Of a stretch of DNA of 64,000 nt, positions 24,698-35,404 are shown piece by piece (position 1 is the first letter of the stretch; the number at the start of each line of letters is the position of its first letter). Position numbers and translations under genes: made by a program. A model generated the notes under the pieces. The model saw only the letters and a list, made by a program, of their open reading frames with translations. It was not told the origin of the DNA and ran no database searches. Location of the stretch: NCBI RefSeq assembly GCF_002078875.1, contig NC_034411.1, positions 4,057,297 to 4,121,296 on the forward strand, in the 5' to 3' direction. Source of the stretch: Numida meleagris. Lineage: Eukaryota; Chordata; Aves; Galliformes; Numididae.

Positions 24698-27600
24698 TGC
24701 ATTTATGTGGAGCTTTGCGTGAATGCTATTTATCTTTACAACTCTTGTCCTTCTGATGAAAGGTGTTTCTTCCCAGTGAGCAACACAACACCCTTTTATC
24801 AGGGTGAAGGGAAGAGAGACATGAGGAATAAAGTCCCGCACTCAGTTCTTACCCTCACTTGACAAGGGTGTATTTTGTCTTTTACATTAATGTGTGAGTG
24901 AACTTGCCAGTAAGAGCCCACATGCCTGAGAGATGGAACTAATTTTGCTTCTTTTTCCCTTGAGGAATAGTTAGATTCATTTCACTGCCTGTCTTTGTAA
25001 AGCTGGGAGTCATTACTAGGCCCCTAATGCAGTTAGTATTTGCAAAAGAAGGTCAAAGGAATAATAAATTATCCTCACATTGAATGTTTGGGGACTGAAA
25101 CCAAAGTAGGAAGATGTTTCTGGCTTTTTTTGTTTGTTTGTTTGGTTGGTTGGTTGGCTGGTTTGGTTTTCCCGCTGTCTGCCAATGTTGCATGCTGCCT
25201 AGAATCCCTGGGTGTGGTTTCGTGTTTGCGTGGCCACCAGAGCAGGAGGACGGGCCCGGTGCTTCTCTTCAGTCCATAGTTTGGCTGGGAGCTAGGTTGT
25301 CTCATAGGCCAGCAGTTGGACATTCAAGATCCAATAGCTGCGTGGACTTCTTAGGGAAACCTATCAGCATACCATTATTGAAATCTTAGACCATTGAATG
25401 CAATCCCTACGTGGGCTTGTACTAACTGTGATGAAACCCCACCAATTTTGTTGAATTACATGCATGATGAGTTTTCTAATTTATGGTGTGGTCAGGCTGC
25501 AGGAAGCACAGCAAAACAAGTGACTAAAACAAGCACCTTCTGTTCGACTCAGGATCAAACATTTCCCGAATGCAAAGATTGTGTGATGCTTCTATCCATA
25601 AGGAAGAAAATGGAGATGGGACCAAGCACAAATGCACATACTGCATCATGTTCATTGACAGCCAGACAGAAAAAAAATAAAAATCAGTAGTTTATGGTAA
25701 TACACTTCTATTCAAAACTGCTTTTTATTAAGGCAGCTTAAAATGATGGAGCCACAGATGAAATATTTGTTACTTTTTGAAATGAGTTACAATGGTTTTG
25801 TCATACTTGTACAAGTATTATAAGGTCAGTCTTTCTGTATGTTTGTTTTACAGCTTGTTGTAGAATAGTATTTTATGCATAGCTGTTCCACTTGCCTGTG
25901 TAAGTTACAAATTCAACAGAAATTAAAGCATGCATTTTTCTCTGTTTGCTGGTAACCTATGAAATTAGAAACTTGTACTTCTGTGTTTTTAATGTGTTAT
26001 ACTATAAACAAAATTCACAGCACTATTGTCTATGAAATATCAGAAAGTTTTATTAGAATGAATTACTTTAAATGTTTTGTCATTTGATTTAATAATGTGT
26101 CAGACATCTACACTAAGACAATATAATGTTTATCAATAAAAATATCCTCTCTTTGTACTAAGTTAACACTTCAGGCCATGCTTGGACATAGGCATGGCAC
26201 ACCCCTGTGGGTCACAATACCAGCCATTTGTTCATTTTTGTCATAGTTGTGAGAATCCTTTGTACTGTTCTTTCAACATGAGCACTGAGCTAGAGAGGGA
26301 GTGAAGGAAGAAGGGAAGAGAGTTTTTATACCTTGTATTTCCCCCACTGCTTAACGTGCTTTTGCTATAAAGGTGCGTGCACCATAGTAGTTCCTGTAAA
26401 TGCTGGCTTGCTCACCTGGACTGCATCTGCTAGAGTCCCAGGTAGAAACACTAAGGGAACTGAATTTGCTGTTAGATAATGAGCCAAATCCTGCTCTTTT
26501 ACAACAATATAGTTTTGAAATTACTGCACTGTAGTTAGTTAGTTTTTTCTAGATGTAGGGTAGCATAAGTAAACTGCCGCTCTCCCAGCTGGAAGGATTC
26601 CACGCCTGTGACCATTCAGCAATGGGCAGCTGTGTTATGAGCTCCAGTTCTCCTCTGAAGCCATTCCTGAAGTAATAATGCTTGGAATAATAATAAGGTG
26701 CTAGATAAGAGGTTCTGATGCAGCCAGTTTCAGAGAAACTGGAGAAATCAGAGAAAGCTGCAGAAAACCTTTGGAGGGGGCTAATTAGAAGGCATCGTTG
26801 TAGAGCAATAAAATACTTGGGCCATCTTTATGCTCTGTGCCAGGAGACTGAGTTTCCCTGCTAAATCTGAGCCTGCGCTGTGACAGGATTCTCACTGTTT
26901 CTGCCTAACCTGATAACGAGGCTTGGATTCTCTACCCAACCTCCCTCCCTTTCCCTTTTCTCTGAGAGAAGCGTTGAGATGTGTGAATGGAAAAACATGC
27001 AAGTGGGATCAGCTACCTCAACTGAAGTACTTTTGCTTATGTCTTTGTAACAGCCACTGCCAAAATGACATCTTTAAGTAGCCACCACATCCACCACAAG
27101 AAGCAGAAGTGATTATTTTTGTACCTATTTGCAGCTATTTCCAGGTGCAGAGAAGACACATTCAATCCCATATCTGTCCATGAGTAAAGGGATGAGGTAC
27201 AGCCTTTGATGTTAACACAGAAAATGTCTTTCGTAGGTGTAAGCCCAGCAGTTGTCTTGAAAAATATTTTCCATTGTTTCAAGTATTTGCTTTCTGACTC
27301 TGTCTGCTGGCAACCCAATTGGTATGTCGGAATCCATAAAGATGCTTTATCACATTAGAGACTTCCCCACGACACGTTTTCTGGTTCAAAGATAATCTTG
27401 CTCTTCATCACAATATGGAGCTGTTCCAACAGCTGTTGGACTCTGAAGATATTCCCAGTCCCAACTCCGTGCGAGAGTGAAATGCCAAATACGTGTTTTG
27501 TTTTAAATTTGGCCTTGTGATTACTTCACTTTAGAAAAATTCTACGTGATTTACAGCTTGGAAAGTTAGAACACGGTTGAGCAGGGGGGCAGTCCAAGGT

Positions 27601-28215
27601 ACCAGGCCTTCCATCTAATGCTGGCATATTTGAAGCACTTGCCTTCCTTTCTGTTCATCTAAGGAATGAAAGAGAGCTTGGACATATCCCTCCACCCAGT
27701 GTTTTCAGCCTAGTGGTGCTGCAGCTTCCCGAGACTCAGTGGCCTGTACAGTGAGACTTCCCACCTGAGGCATATTCCTGTCCTCGAATGGGATGCCTGG
27801 ACTTGTTACCCACACTGTAGAAAGCAGGTGCTGAATGGTTACAGTTTTCAGTGCCCAAATCTTTTACTAGCAGCCTTGAAACTACAGCTCCTAATCCCTG
27901 GTGTGGTGAGGTCAGCGCACAGAAGAACTCCCACCACGTTTTTCCCAGAAAGCTCCTGAAGCACAGATGAGACATATGGCTACACCTCTCGAAGGGAAAT
28001 ACACAGAAAAAGGACTCGGAACAAACTGCAGGTATATTTTTTGTGTGTTTGCATTTCCTCAATGCTGCAATGGTAATCAGACCACTTAGCACAGCTGAGC
28101 ATCTGCTCACTACCACTACAGCTGTTTTAAGTGGGCTGTAGCTTATAGCAAGAGAAGAGGGATGTCTTCAGCTTTCATATTTCAGACAACAAAAACCACC
28201 CTCTGCATTTCCAGC
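24698..28215. other. Intergenic AT-rich DNA
   Basis: There is no supportable gene. A short TTTG/TTGG simple repeat lies at about 25125-25165. AATAAA at 26135-26140 lies in a T/A-rich setting ('atcaataaaaatatcctctc') and is a possible distal polyadenylation signal. Confidence 0.5.
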
Positions 28216-28303
28216 CTAGTAGCAATCAGAAGGACCAACACGATGGAAAAGGTGTTACGAAAGAGGTGGAAGGACCAGCACAGTAGCAAGGTGCTACAAG
28301 GGA
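28216..28303 (-). mobile_element. ERV LTR 3' end, joined directly to RT
   Basis: This stretch matches the first 88 bp of the minus-strand LTR at 11162: 'gatcagaaggaccaacagga' there, 'aatcagaaggaccaacacga' here, then 'gaggtgg.gggaccagcac' and 'gtgctacaaggga'. It is therefore the last part of the 3' LTR of the minus-strand ERV that follows. At 28303 the match stops and reverse transcriptase coding begins, so the rest of pol and most of the LTR are deleted. Confidence 0.7.
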
Positions 28304-28490
28304 ATTATATGGGCTATGTGCAGGTCTTATGATCCCAGCTTTTTCTAATTCCTGCACAGTCCTTGATATTTCATCTTCCCCCCCCCGGGAGTCTATACTG
28401 CCACACATTAGTAATCCAGCACAGTTTCGGCGGGCGAATAGGCTCCTGCTTTGCATGGCCCTCAATATGGCCTGCATCGCCCAGATACTG
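28304..28490 (-). pseudogene. ERV pol fragment: start of reverse transcriptase
   Basis: The minus-strand translation contains RTVQELEKAGIIRPAHSPYN, the conserved N-terminal stretch of retroviral reverse transcriptases before the catalytic palm. The palm itself is absent because the sequence runs directly into the LTR end. It follows the protease in the same orientation. This is a fossil without any possible enzyme activity. Confidence 0.75.
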
Positions 28491-28501
28491 ATACATCTCT
28501 G

Positions 28502-28864
28502 TCAGCATCTGAACTCTCCTGCGGTTGTCTGGGGAGCCAGACCCCATAAAATGTCTATGCCCAAGATGTACTCTGGGACTGGGGCAACTGACACCTTATA
28601 TTCCCAGGGCAGGAGATGCCCAGCACCCAATTTCAACGACATCTGGGTAACTGGAATGGTCTGTCCCCCGAAGCCACCGATCATCGCTCTATCCCCATTA
28701 AACTTACTTGGATCCCAATAAATAATTGATGTTTCCACGCCTGTGTCAACCAATGCCATAACCCTTTGTACATTCTTTCGGGACCAAAAAATGGTCAGCT
28801 CAACATAGGGCCTCCAGCCCCGTCTGGAGGCCCTAGTTACATGGGGACTAATATCCCCTATCAC
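28502..28864 (-). pseudogene. ERV protease region
   Basis: The 120-codon minus-strand frame shows the three marks of a retroviral aspartic protease in order: the active-site loop ALVDTGVETSIIY, a flap with GGFGGQTIP, and EYILGIDILWG near the end, where the family has its conserved Gly-Asp/Asn pair. The active-site aspartate is present, although the residue after DTG is V. The preceding gag and the following RT start are in the same orientation, so the order gag-pro-pol is kept. The enzyme would normally cut the Gag and Gag-Pol precursors. Confidence 0.75.
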
Positions 28865-29718
28865 ACCATGAATTGGGCGAGTGCCAAGTCTTTTTCCTCA
28901 GGTGGCTCAGGCATCATAGCCTGAGACACCTGGGGCAGCTTTTTCCTTTTATTATGGACTATAAAGTCCTCTAGGATCCAAGTATTTTCTGGTACTCGTT
29001 CAATTATTCATAGCCCTGTTCTTTTGGAGGTATTTTAAAATTTTTGGTCATCCCTTAGTTGTTTCCATAATTGAAGCAAAACATGATTAGGTTGGCAATC
29101 GATTTTAGCAAAAGCCACCCTGGCCCGTATAAGGTCATTGAACATCTGTTTATGGGACACCCATATGGGGCCCCATTGGAGTGTCTGTGGGGCAGCTTTT
29201 CTAGTTTTAATTACTGGATATACCTCAGCCCCTTCCACTGTCCTAATATTACACCTTGCCCTTAAGCACTCTGTCTCCCCCAGGTCAGCCACCAACTGAG
29301 CGGCCTGCTGAACAATGGCCTCTGAGGCCACCAGGGGGTTCAATATAGATAACAGTGTGCCATAACGGTAGGAGGGTGCCTGTTGTAAAATTAGGTCCCT
29401 CATTCCAGCCGAGAATTTTACTAAATCAGGACTTTCAAAGGCTTCTTCATAAATGGCCTCTTTCATTCCTAGCTCACAAATATATCTTTGGAGGTCCTCC
29501 ATGGAGGACCATAAGCCTGGACGCACCAGGATATCAACTTTATTATGCCAAGTGATACGGCATGCCGCCATCAACCAATCCATTAGGGTATGAGTCTCCT
29601 CATTACGTTGCACAGTGGCATACAGCCTTTGTCTAAGGGCAGGGCATGAGGTAATGGATGCAAACTTGGAAACTTCTGGTCCATTGACTACAACACTCTC
29701 TGCCCTTGTGTCCCACAA
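28865..29718 (-). pseudogene. ERV gag, C-terminal part
   Basis: The open part (29035-29718, 227 codons) is homologous to the gag fragment at 48500-49003: both carry the DxxAESVVVN stretch, the GLWSSMEDLQ.YICEL block and the EAIYEE/KFSAGMR block. It probably includes the capsid region, but no CCHC zinc knuckle was seen. Between 28865 and 29035 the frame is broken. The protein would form the viral core in an active relative. Confidence 0.7.
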
Positions 29719-29856
29719 TGGGAGTAACCAAGCCAGTACACTTTCCCTTGGTTTCTGCTGAAATCATTGCACCAAATCCATCAATTCAGATGCCGTATAG
29801 GGGCAAGCTGTTACATGGGGATGAGTTTGGGCAGGAGACACCCCTGCTGGTCTACC

Positions 29857-30237
29857 CTATATCTTTTTTGGTTTTTGCGTCACTACAGGTTGGATGTCAA
29901 AGGGATGTGCCTCAAGCAGGGCTTCAAGATACAATCTTGAGATTTTTCCTGTTGGATTACCCGGGTATACTGGTTGAGGGCCCTGAGTATTTTCCAATGC
30001 AATATTCCGTATTTGCTTTAATGGTAAAGTTAAACACAATTTTTTCCCTGTCAATTGGCCAAGCTCTTGCTCAAGTTTTTCAACGTAATCACGCAGTAGT
30101 TGGTTCTCATTTTTTAAAGTATTATTTGAAAGTCCTGCGCAATTTAGAGCCATTAACAAGAGCCATACCACAGTGGACGCAGCCAGTCAGCATTCCTTTG
30201 TAATTAGGATATTTTTATCGAATCCATAGAAATATTT
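29857..30237 (-). pseudogene. ERV gag, N-terminal part with coiled coil
   Basis: The 104-codon frame begins MVWLLLMALNCAGLS, then a heptad-like stretch NENQLLRDYVEKLEQELG, and ends FDIQPVVTQKPKKI. The fragment at 49014-49343 has the same three parts, so both loci carry gag of one ERV lineage. A hydrophobic start followed by a predicted coiled coil recalls spuma/ERV-L type Gag more than classical myristoylated Gag, but this is inference. The element ends at about 30237, where CR1 sequence begins. No 5' LTR is found. Confidence 0.65.
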
Positions 30238-31347
30238 CCCAGCTCCCTCAGCCGCTCCTCATAAGGCCTGTGCTCCAGACCCCTNNNNNNNNNNNNNNNN
30301 NNNNNNNNNNNNNNNNNNNNNNNNNNNNNNNNNNNNNNNNNNNNNNNNNNNNNNNNNNNNNNNNNNNNNNNNNNNNNNNNNNNNNNNNNNNNNNNNNNNN
30401 NNNNNNNNNNNNNNNNNNNNNNNNNNNNNNNNNNNNNNNNNNNNNNNNNNNNNNNNNNNNNNNNNNNNNNNNNNNNNNNNNNNNNNNNNNNNNNNNNNNN
30501 NNNNNNNNNNNNNNNNNNNNNNNNNNNNNNNNNNNNNNNNNNNNNNNNNNNNNNNNNNNNNNNNNNNNNNNNNNNNNNNNNNNNNNNNNNNNNNNNNNNN
30601 NNNNNNNNNNNNNNNNNNNNNNNNNNNNNNNNNNNNNNNNNNNNNNNNNNNNNNNNNNNNNNNNNNNNNNNNNNNNNNNNNNNNNNNNNNNNNNNNNNNN
30701 NNNNNNNNNNNNNNNNNNNNNNNNNNNNNNNNNNNNNNNNNNNNNNNNNNNNNNNNNNNNNNNNNNNNNNNNNNNNNNNNNNNNNNNNNNNNNNNNNNNN
30801 NNNNNNNNNNNNNNNNNNNNNNNNNNNNNNNNNNNNNNNNNNNNNNNNNNNNNNNNNNNNNNNNNNNNNNNNNNNNNNNNNNNNNNNNNNNNNNNNNNNN
30901 NNNNNNNNNNNNNNNNNNNNNNNNNNNNNNNNNNNNNNNNNNNNNNNNNNNNNNNNNNNNNNNNNNNNNNNNNNNNNNNNNNNNNNNNNNNNNNNNNNNN
31001 NNNNNNNNNNNNNNNAAGGCTTTGCTGAAGTCTAGGTAGACCACATCAACAGTCTTTCCCTCATCCACCAGACGGGTCACTCGATCATAGAAGGAGATGA
31101 GGTTGGTCAAGCTGGACCTGCCCTTCACAAACCCATGCTGGCTGGGCCTGATCCCCCGGTTGTCCTGCAAATGCCGCATGATCTCCCTCAGGACAACCTG
31201 CTCCATAACCTTCCCTGGCACCGAGGTCAGGCTGACAGGGCTGTAGTTCCCCGGATCCTCCTTACGACCCTTCTTGTAGATGGGAGTCATGTTGGCAAGT
31301 TTCCAGTCTTCTGGGACCTCTCCAGTTGACCAGGAACGCCGATAGAT
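30238..31347 (-). mobile_element. CR1 LINE fragment (RT), interrupted by an N gap
   Basis: Left of the gap the + strand has the reversed CR1 phrase 'ccctcagccgctcctcataa'. Right of it the minus-strand translation gives the RT fingers-palm part: [40 protein letters not shown] and VVYLDFSKAF. The upstream end is at about 31347, where a second CR1 fragment starts. The gap (30285-31015) hides the rest of RT. A long open frame drawn across the gap is an artefact of the Ns. Confidence 0.85.
30285..31015. other. Assembly gap (731 N)
   Basis: A run of N with CR1 sequence on both sides. The collapse or loss of a repeated element is the likely cause. The true length is unknown. Confidence 0.98.
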
Positions 31348-31970
31348 GACATTAAAGACCACTGGTCCCAGCTCAGACCCCTGGGGCCACCACTAGTCAC
31401 TGATCTCCACCCAGACACTAAGCCATTGCTCACCACTCTCTGGACTTGATCCTGTTGCCAGTTCATCTGTTGGACAGTCCACCCATCAAATCCATGTATT
31501 TCCAATTTGAAGAGAAGGAGGTTGTGGGGTACTGTGTTAAAGTCCAGACAGATGACATCAGGGGCTCTTCCCTTGTCCATTGATGCAGTTACAGCATCAT
31601 AGTTGGTCAAACAGGGTTTTCCCTTGGTGAAGCCATGCTGGTTCTCCTGTATCACCACCCTGCCTTCCATATGCCTTAGCATAGCTTCCAGGAGGATCTG
31701 CTCCATGATCTTTCTTGGCACAGAGGTAAGACTGACAGGTTGGTAGTTTCCAGGGTCATCCTTTTTACCCTTCTTAAACGTGGGTGTGATGTTGCCTTTT
31801 TTTTTAGTCACCAGGGACTTCACCTGACTACCATGACTTTTCAATAATAGTCCTGTACCATGAAGCTCAGTATATCAGCTGATAAGTGATGGAAACCAGC
31901 TTGGCAAGCACTTCCATTAGCTCCCTCAGTACCTTTGGGTGGATCCCATCCAACCTCATGGACCTGTGAC
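31348..31970 (-). mobile_element. CR1 LINE fragment (RT), second copy
   Basis: The minus-strand translation repeats the same RT region as its left neighbour ([20 protein letters not shown] and [15 protein letters not shown]), but with many differences, so it is a separate and older copy. It lacks the catalytic DD region and the 3' UTR. The DFSKAF-type motif reads [10 protein letters not shown], meaning decay of a conserved RT motif. It ends near 'ccatccaacctcatggacct' at about 31970. Confidence 0.8.
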
Positions 31971-32828
31971 AGTCATCATCACCACTGACTTTGTTTTGAT
32001 GGCACCAAGCTCCATTTCCACAAATGGATACACAGGGAAGAAGGAAGATGTAGTGTATTTTCAGAAATCAGCAGAGCAAGAGCAAAGGTAGTAGGCTCTC
32101 AAATTATTCTTGTCAGTAAGCCTCTGGTACATCTCCATTTAGGACTATTGTTGTCATACCTGTGTACAACTTTCAGAAGGCACTCTTGAGTAATGTGTGC
32201 TCACTACAGCCTGATTAGAGAAGGGGTTTTGAAAGAATCATGGTTTCATAGCAATTAATCTGGTTTTAGATCACTTAGGATTGACCCAAAGCAGAGTAGT
32301 CACAAGATACTAAGCAGTACTCAAGTTCACTCTTTTAGATCAAATGTATTAACACTTTGTTATGTCAAACCAGGCATAGTATCTTTCTGCAGCTGGCATG
32401 AACAACACATCATGTGTTCAGACTAGTTTAACAAAACTAGTCATGTCCTAAGGGTCAAATGCATACCACTAGGTAAGCTGAGTTTTCTGAATTTAGAGTT
32501 ATAGCCCAATCATTGCAAATAACAAATTGAATAATTTCTCTTGTGATTGGTGACTTGGTTACTGCTCTCCGTTTCATTCTGGAAATGTAATGCAAGTGTC
32601 TGAGCTGTTCAGGAATTAAGACAAACTGCTCTGATGTTGGTACCTGTGATAAAACTAGAGTATTCCCCTTGCAAAATGATGTAATCGTAACATTGCTTTG
32701 GAAACATGGCTCTGACTTCCGTTGAGTTTAGTTATAAAAATGTGTTTTCTTCAGCAGGGAGAAAAAGTTATCTACAAAATTCTAAGTGTTTCTATCATTC
32801 TTGTCACATGTATCAGACTAGAATCATC
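31971..32828. other. Spacer between CR1 copies
   Basis: Unique-looking, AT-rich sequence of about 850 bp. No gene or repeat was recognised. Confidence 0.5.
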
Positions 32829-33329
32829 ATGGAATCATAGAATGGCCTGGGTTGAAAAGGACCATAACGATCATCTAGTTTCAACCCCCATGCTGAGTGC
32901 AGGGTCGCCAACCACTAGACCAGGCTGCCCAGAGCCACGTCCAGCCTGGCCTTGAATGCCTCCAGGGATGGGGCATGCACAACCTCCTTGGGCAACTTGT
33001 TCCAATGTGTCACCACCCTCCGCGTGAAACACTTTCTCCTAACATCTAACCTAAACCTCCCCTGGCTCAGTTTAAAACCATTCTCCCTTGTCCTATCGCT
33101 ATCCACCTTCGTAAAAAATCGTTCCCCCTCCTGTTGATACGCTCCCTTCAAGTATTGGAGGGCCACAATGAGGTCTCCCCGGAGCCTTCTCTTCTCCAAG
33201 CTAAACAAGCCCATTTCCCTCAACCTTTCTTCACAGGAGAGGTGCTCCAGACCTCTGATCATCTTGGTGGCCTCCTCTGAACTCGTTCCAAGAGCTCCAC
33301 GTCTTTCTTGTGCGGGGGGCCTGGAGGCA

Positions 33330-33767
33330 CTACTCCAGATGGGGCCTCATAAGAGCTGAGTAGAGGGGGACAATCACCTCCCTGTCCCTGCTGGCCACTC
33401 CTCTTTTAATGCAGCCCAGAACCTTGTTGGCCTTCTGGGCTGCCAGTACACACTGCGGGCTCATGTCCAGCTTCTCGTCCACCAGGACCCCCAAGTCCTT
33501 CTCTGCAGGGCTACTCTCAAGGAGATCTTCCTCCAGTCTGGGGATACCTGGGATTGCCTGGCCCGAGTGCGGCACCTTGCATTTGGCCTTGCTGAACCTC
33601 ATTAGGTTCTCGTGGGCCCACTTCTCCAGCCTGTCCAGGTCCCTCTGGATGGCTTCCTTTCCCTCCAATGTATTGACTGCACCACTCAGCTTGGTGTCAT
33701 CTGCAAACTTGCTGAGGGTGCACTCGATTCCATTGTCTGTGTCATTGATGAAGATGTTGAAGACCAC
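33330..33767 (-). pseudogene. CR1 ORF2, reverse transcriptase C-terminal part
   Basis: The 145-codon frame has the catalytic palm motif [13 protein letters not shown] with both aspartates kept. It is followed by [19 protein letters not shown] and [16 protein letters not shown], and ends [13 protein letters not shown] before the EYC...WGPQY region. It is separated from the N-terminal RT part only by the solo LTR. The polymerase would copy CR1 RNA at a nicked chromosomal target. The sequence after 33330 (32915-33262) continues the ORF in another frame. Confidence 0.85.
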
Positions 33768-33792
33768 CAGTCCTAAGACTGAGCCTTGACAG

Positions 33793-34378
33793 TGTCATGG
33801 TTTTGTGATTTTTTGTTGTTGGTATTCCACATCATAACATCATGTAAAGCACTGGCAGTTAAAGAGTTAATGTTCTGGTTCTGTGGACTGCCCTTTCTGG
33901 GTGCTTGGTTCTCAGAGGGGAAGGGGAGGAGCTGCATTCCCCAGGGGTCTTTGCGCCTGGAGGGGGTGGGTGAAACTGCGTGGCTGACCTGGAGCTCCTT
34001 TCTTTGTGTTGCTGCTGGGAAACACGTGGTCCCCCTGCAGCTTACAGAGTAAGGGCTCAGCTTTGGACTCTCTCACTCTCGCTTTGTTTGATTTGTTGGC
34101 CTCAATTCCGGTATGATATTTAGTAAATCAATGTTCCTCCTCAGATTGTTGCCGCTGTTTTGTTTTAGACCCGTCCACTATTCCCCTACCCTTCCCCTGT
34201 ATTTTTTTCAGGGTGTGGGTCCAAAGGTCCCCTGCTGCATTAGTCATGGGACAGGTCTGGGCTGGCCTGTAAACCGCTGACACGTTTTTTTCCCTTTCTT
34301 TTCTTTTTCCGGGCTGGTGGGCCTGTGGGCCTGCTGTCCTCCTGTCGTAGACACAGATCCATAGGTAGCTCCGTGACA
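33793..34378. mobile_element. Solo LTR of 586 bp inside the CR1
   Basis: The insert starts 'tgtcatggttttgtgatttt' and ends 'tagctccgtgaca', giving the perfect terminal inverted repeat TGTCA/TGACA. GACAG (33788-33792) and GACGG (34379-34383) flank it and fit a five-base target-site duplication with one change. Removing it restores the CR1 phrase 'gagccttg' to 'gacaccactcgtgactggcc'. No gag or pol sequence is inside. The LTR is younger than the CR1. Its direction could not be fixed: no clear TATA box or AATAAA was seen. Confidence 0.85.
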
Positions 34379-34485
34379 GACGGACACCACTCGTGACTGG
34401 CCTCCACCCAGACATAGAACCATTGATCACAACCCTTTGGCTGCGACCAACCAACCAGTTCTTAATCCATCGAACAGTCCATCCT

Positions 34486-35369
34486 TCAAATCCATACCTC
34501 TCCAATTTGGAGAGAAGGATATGGTGAGTCAAAGGGTTTGCAGAAAGGCTTTGCAGGTATGTCAAAGGCTTTGCAGAAGTCCAGGTAGACGACATCTGTC
34601 ACTCTTCTCCCATCCACCAGTGCTGCCACTCCATCAAAGAAGACCACCAGATTGGTCAGGCAAGATCTGCCCTTGGTGAAGCCATGCTGGCTGTCTCGGA
34701 TCACCTCTTTGTCTTGAATGTGCCTTAACATGGTAACCAGGAGGATCTGCTCCATGATCTTCCCAGGCACAGAGGTGAGGCTCACTGGCCTGGAGTTCCC
34801 TGGGTCATCCTTTCTCCCTTTCTTAAAAATGGGAGTAATGTTTCCTTTTTTCCAGTCACCGGGGATTTCACCCGACAGCCATGATTTTTCAAATATGATG
34901 GAGAGCAGCTCAGCAACCACATCAGCCATCTCTCTCAGAACCCTGTGATGCATATCCCAGCCCCATGGACTTATATACGTTCAGTTTCATGAGGAGGTCT
35001 CAGACTTGTTCTGCTGTTACAGTGGGATGGAATCTGCTCCTCTCACCCACACCAGGAGATTCAGGGTCCTGGCAGACATGGGGAGCCTGACCACCAGTGA
35101 AGACTGAGGCAAAGCACTTATTGAGCACCTCAGCTTCATCTGTGTCTGAGGAAGCCAGTTCTCCGTGCTCATTTATCAAAAGGGGGAACACTCTCCTTGG
35201 CCTGTCTCCTCCTGCCTATGCACCTGTAGAACCCCTTGTTATTTTTCATATCCCTAACCAAGTTCAGCTCTATCTGTGCCTTGGCTTTCCTGATCTTATC
35301 TCTACACATGTGGATGACAGCCTTGTTTTCCTCCCAGGCTACACAACCTTGCTTCCACTTCCTTTGCAT
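34486..35369 (-). pseudogene. CR1 ORF2, reverse transcriptase N-terminal part
   Basis: Three overlapping minus-strand frames cover this part. They show the linker (KAKAQIELNLVRDMKNNKGF), the start of RT ([40 protein letters not shown]), [18 protein letters not shown] and [11 protein letters not shown]. The [12 protein letters not shown] stretch and the HGF motif are typical of CR1 RT. Frame changes near 35.2 kb and at the small duplication near 34.55 kb break the ORF. Confidence 0.85.
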
Positions 35370-35404
35370 TTCTCTTCCCCTCAGTTTAAGCTGCAGGTCC
35401 CTGC

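Noticed and set aside
30259..31362. Long frames crossing the N run (also 53656-54267)
   Set aside because: The length comes from undetermined bases; only the flanks are real, and they are CR1.
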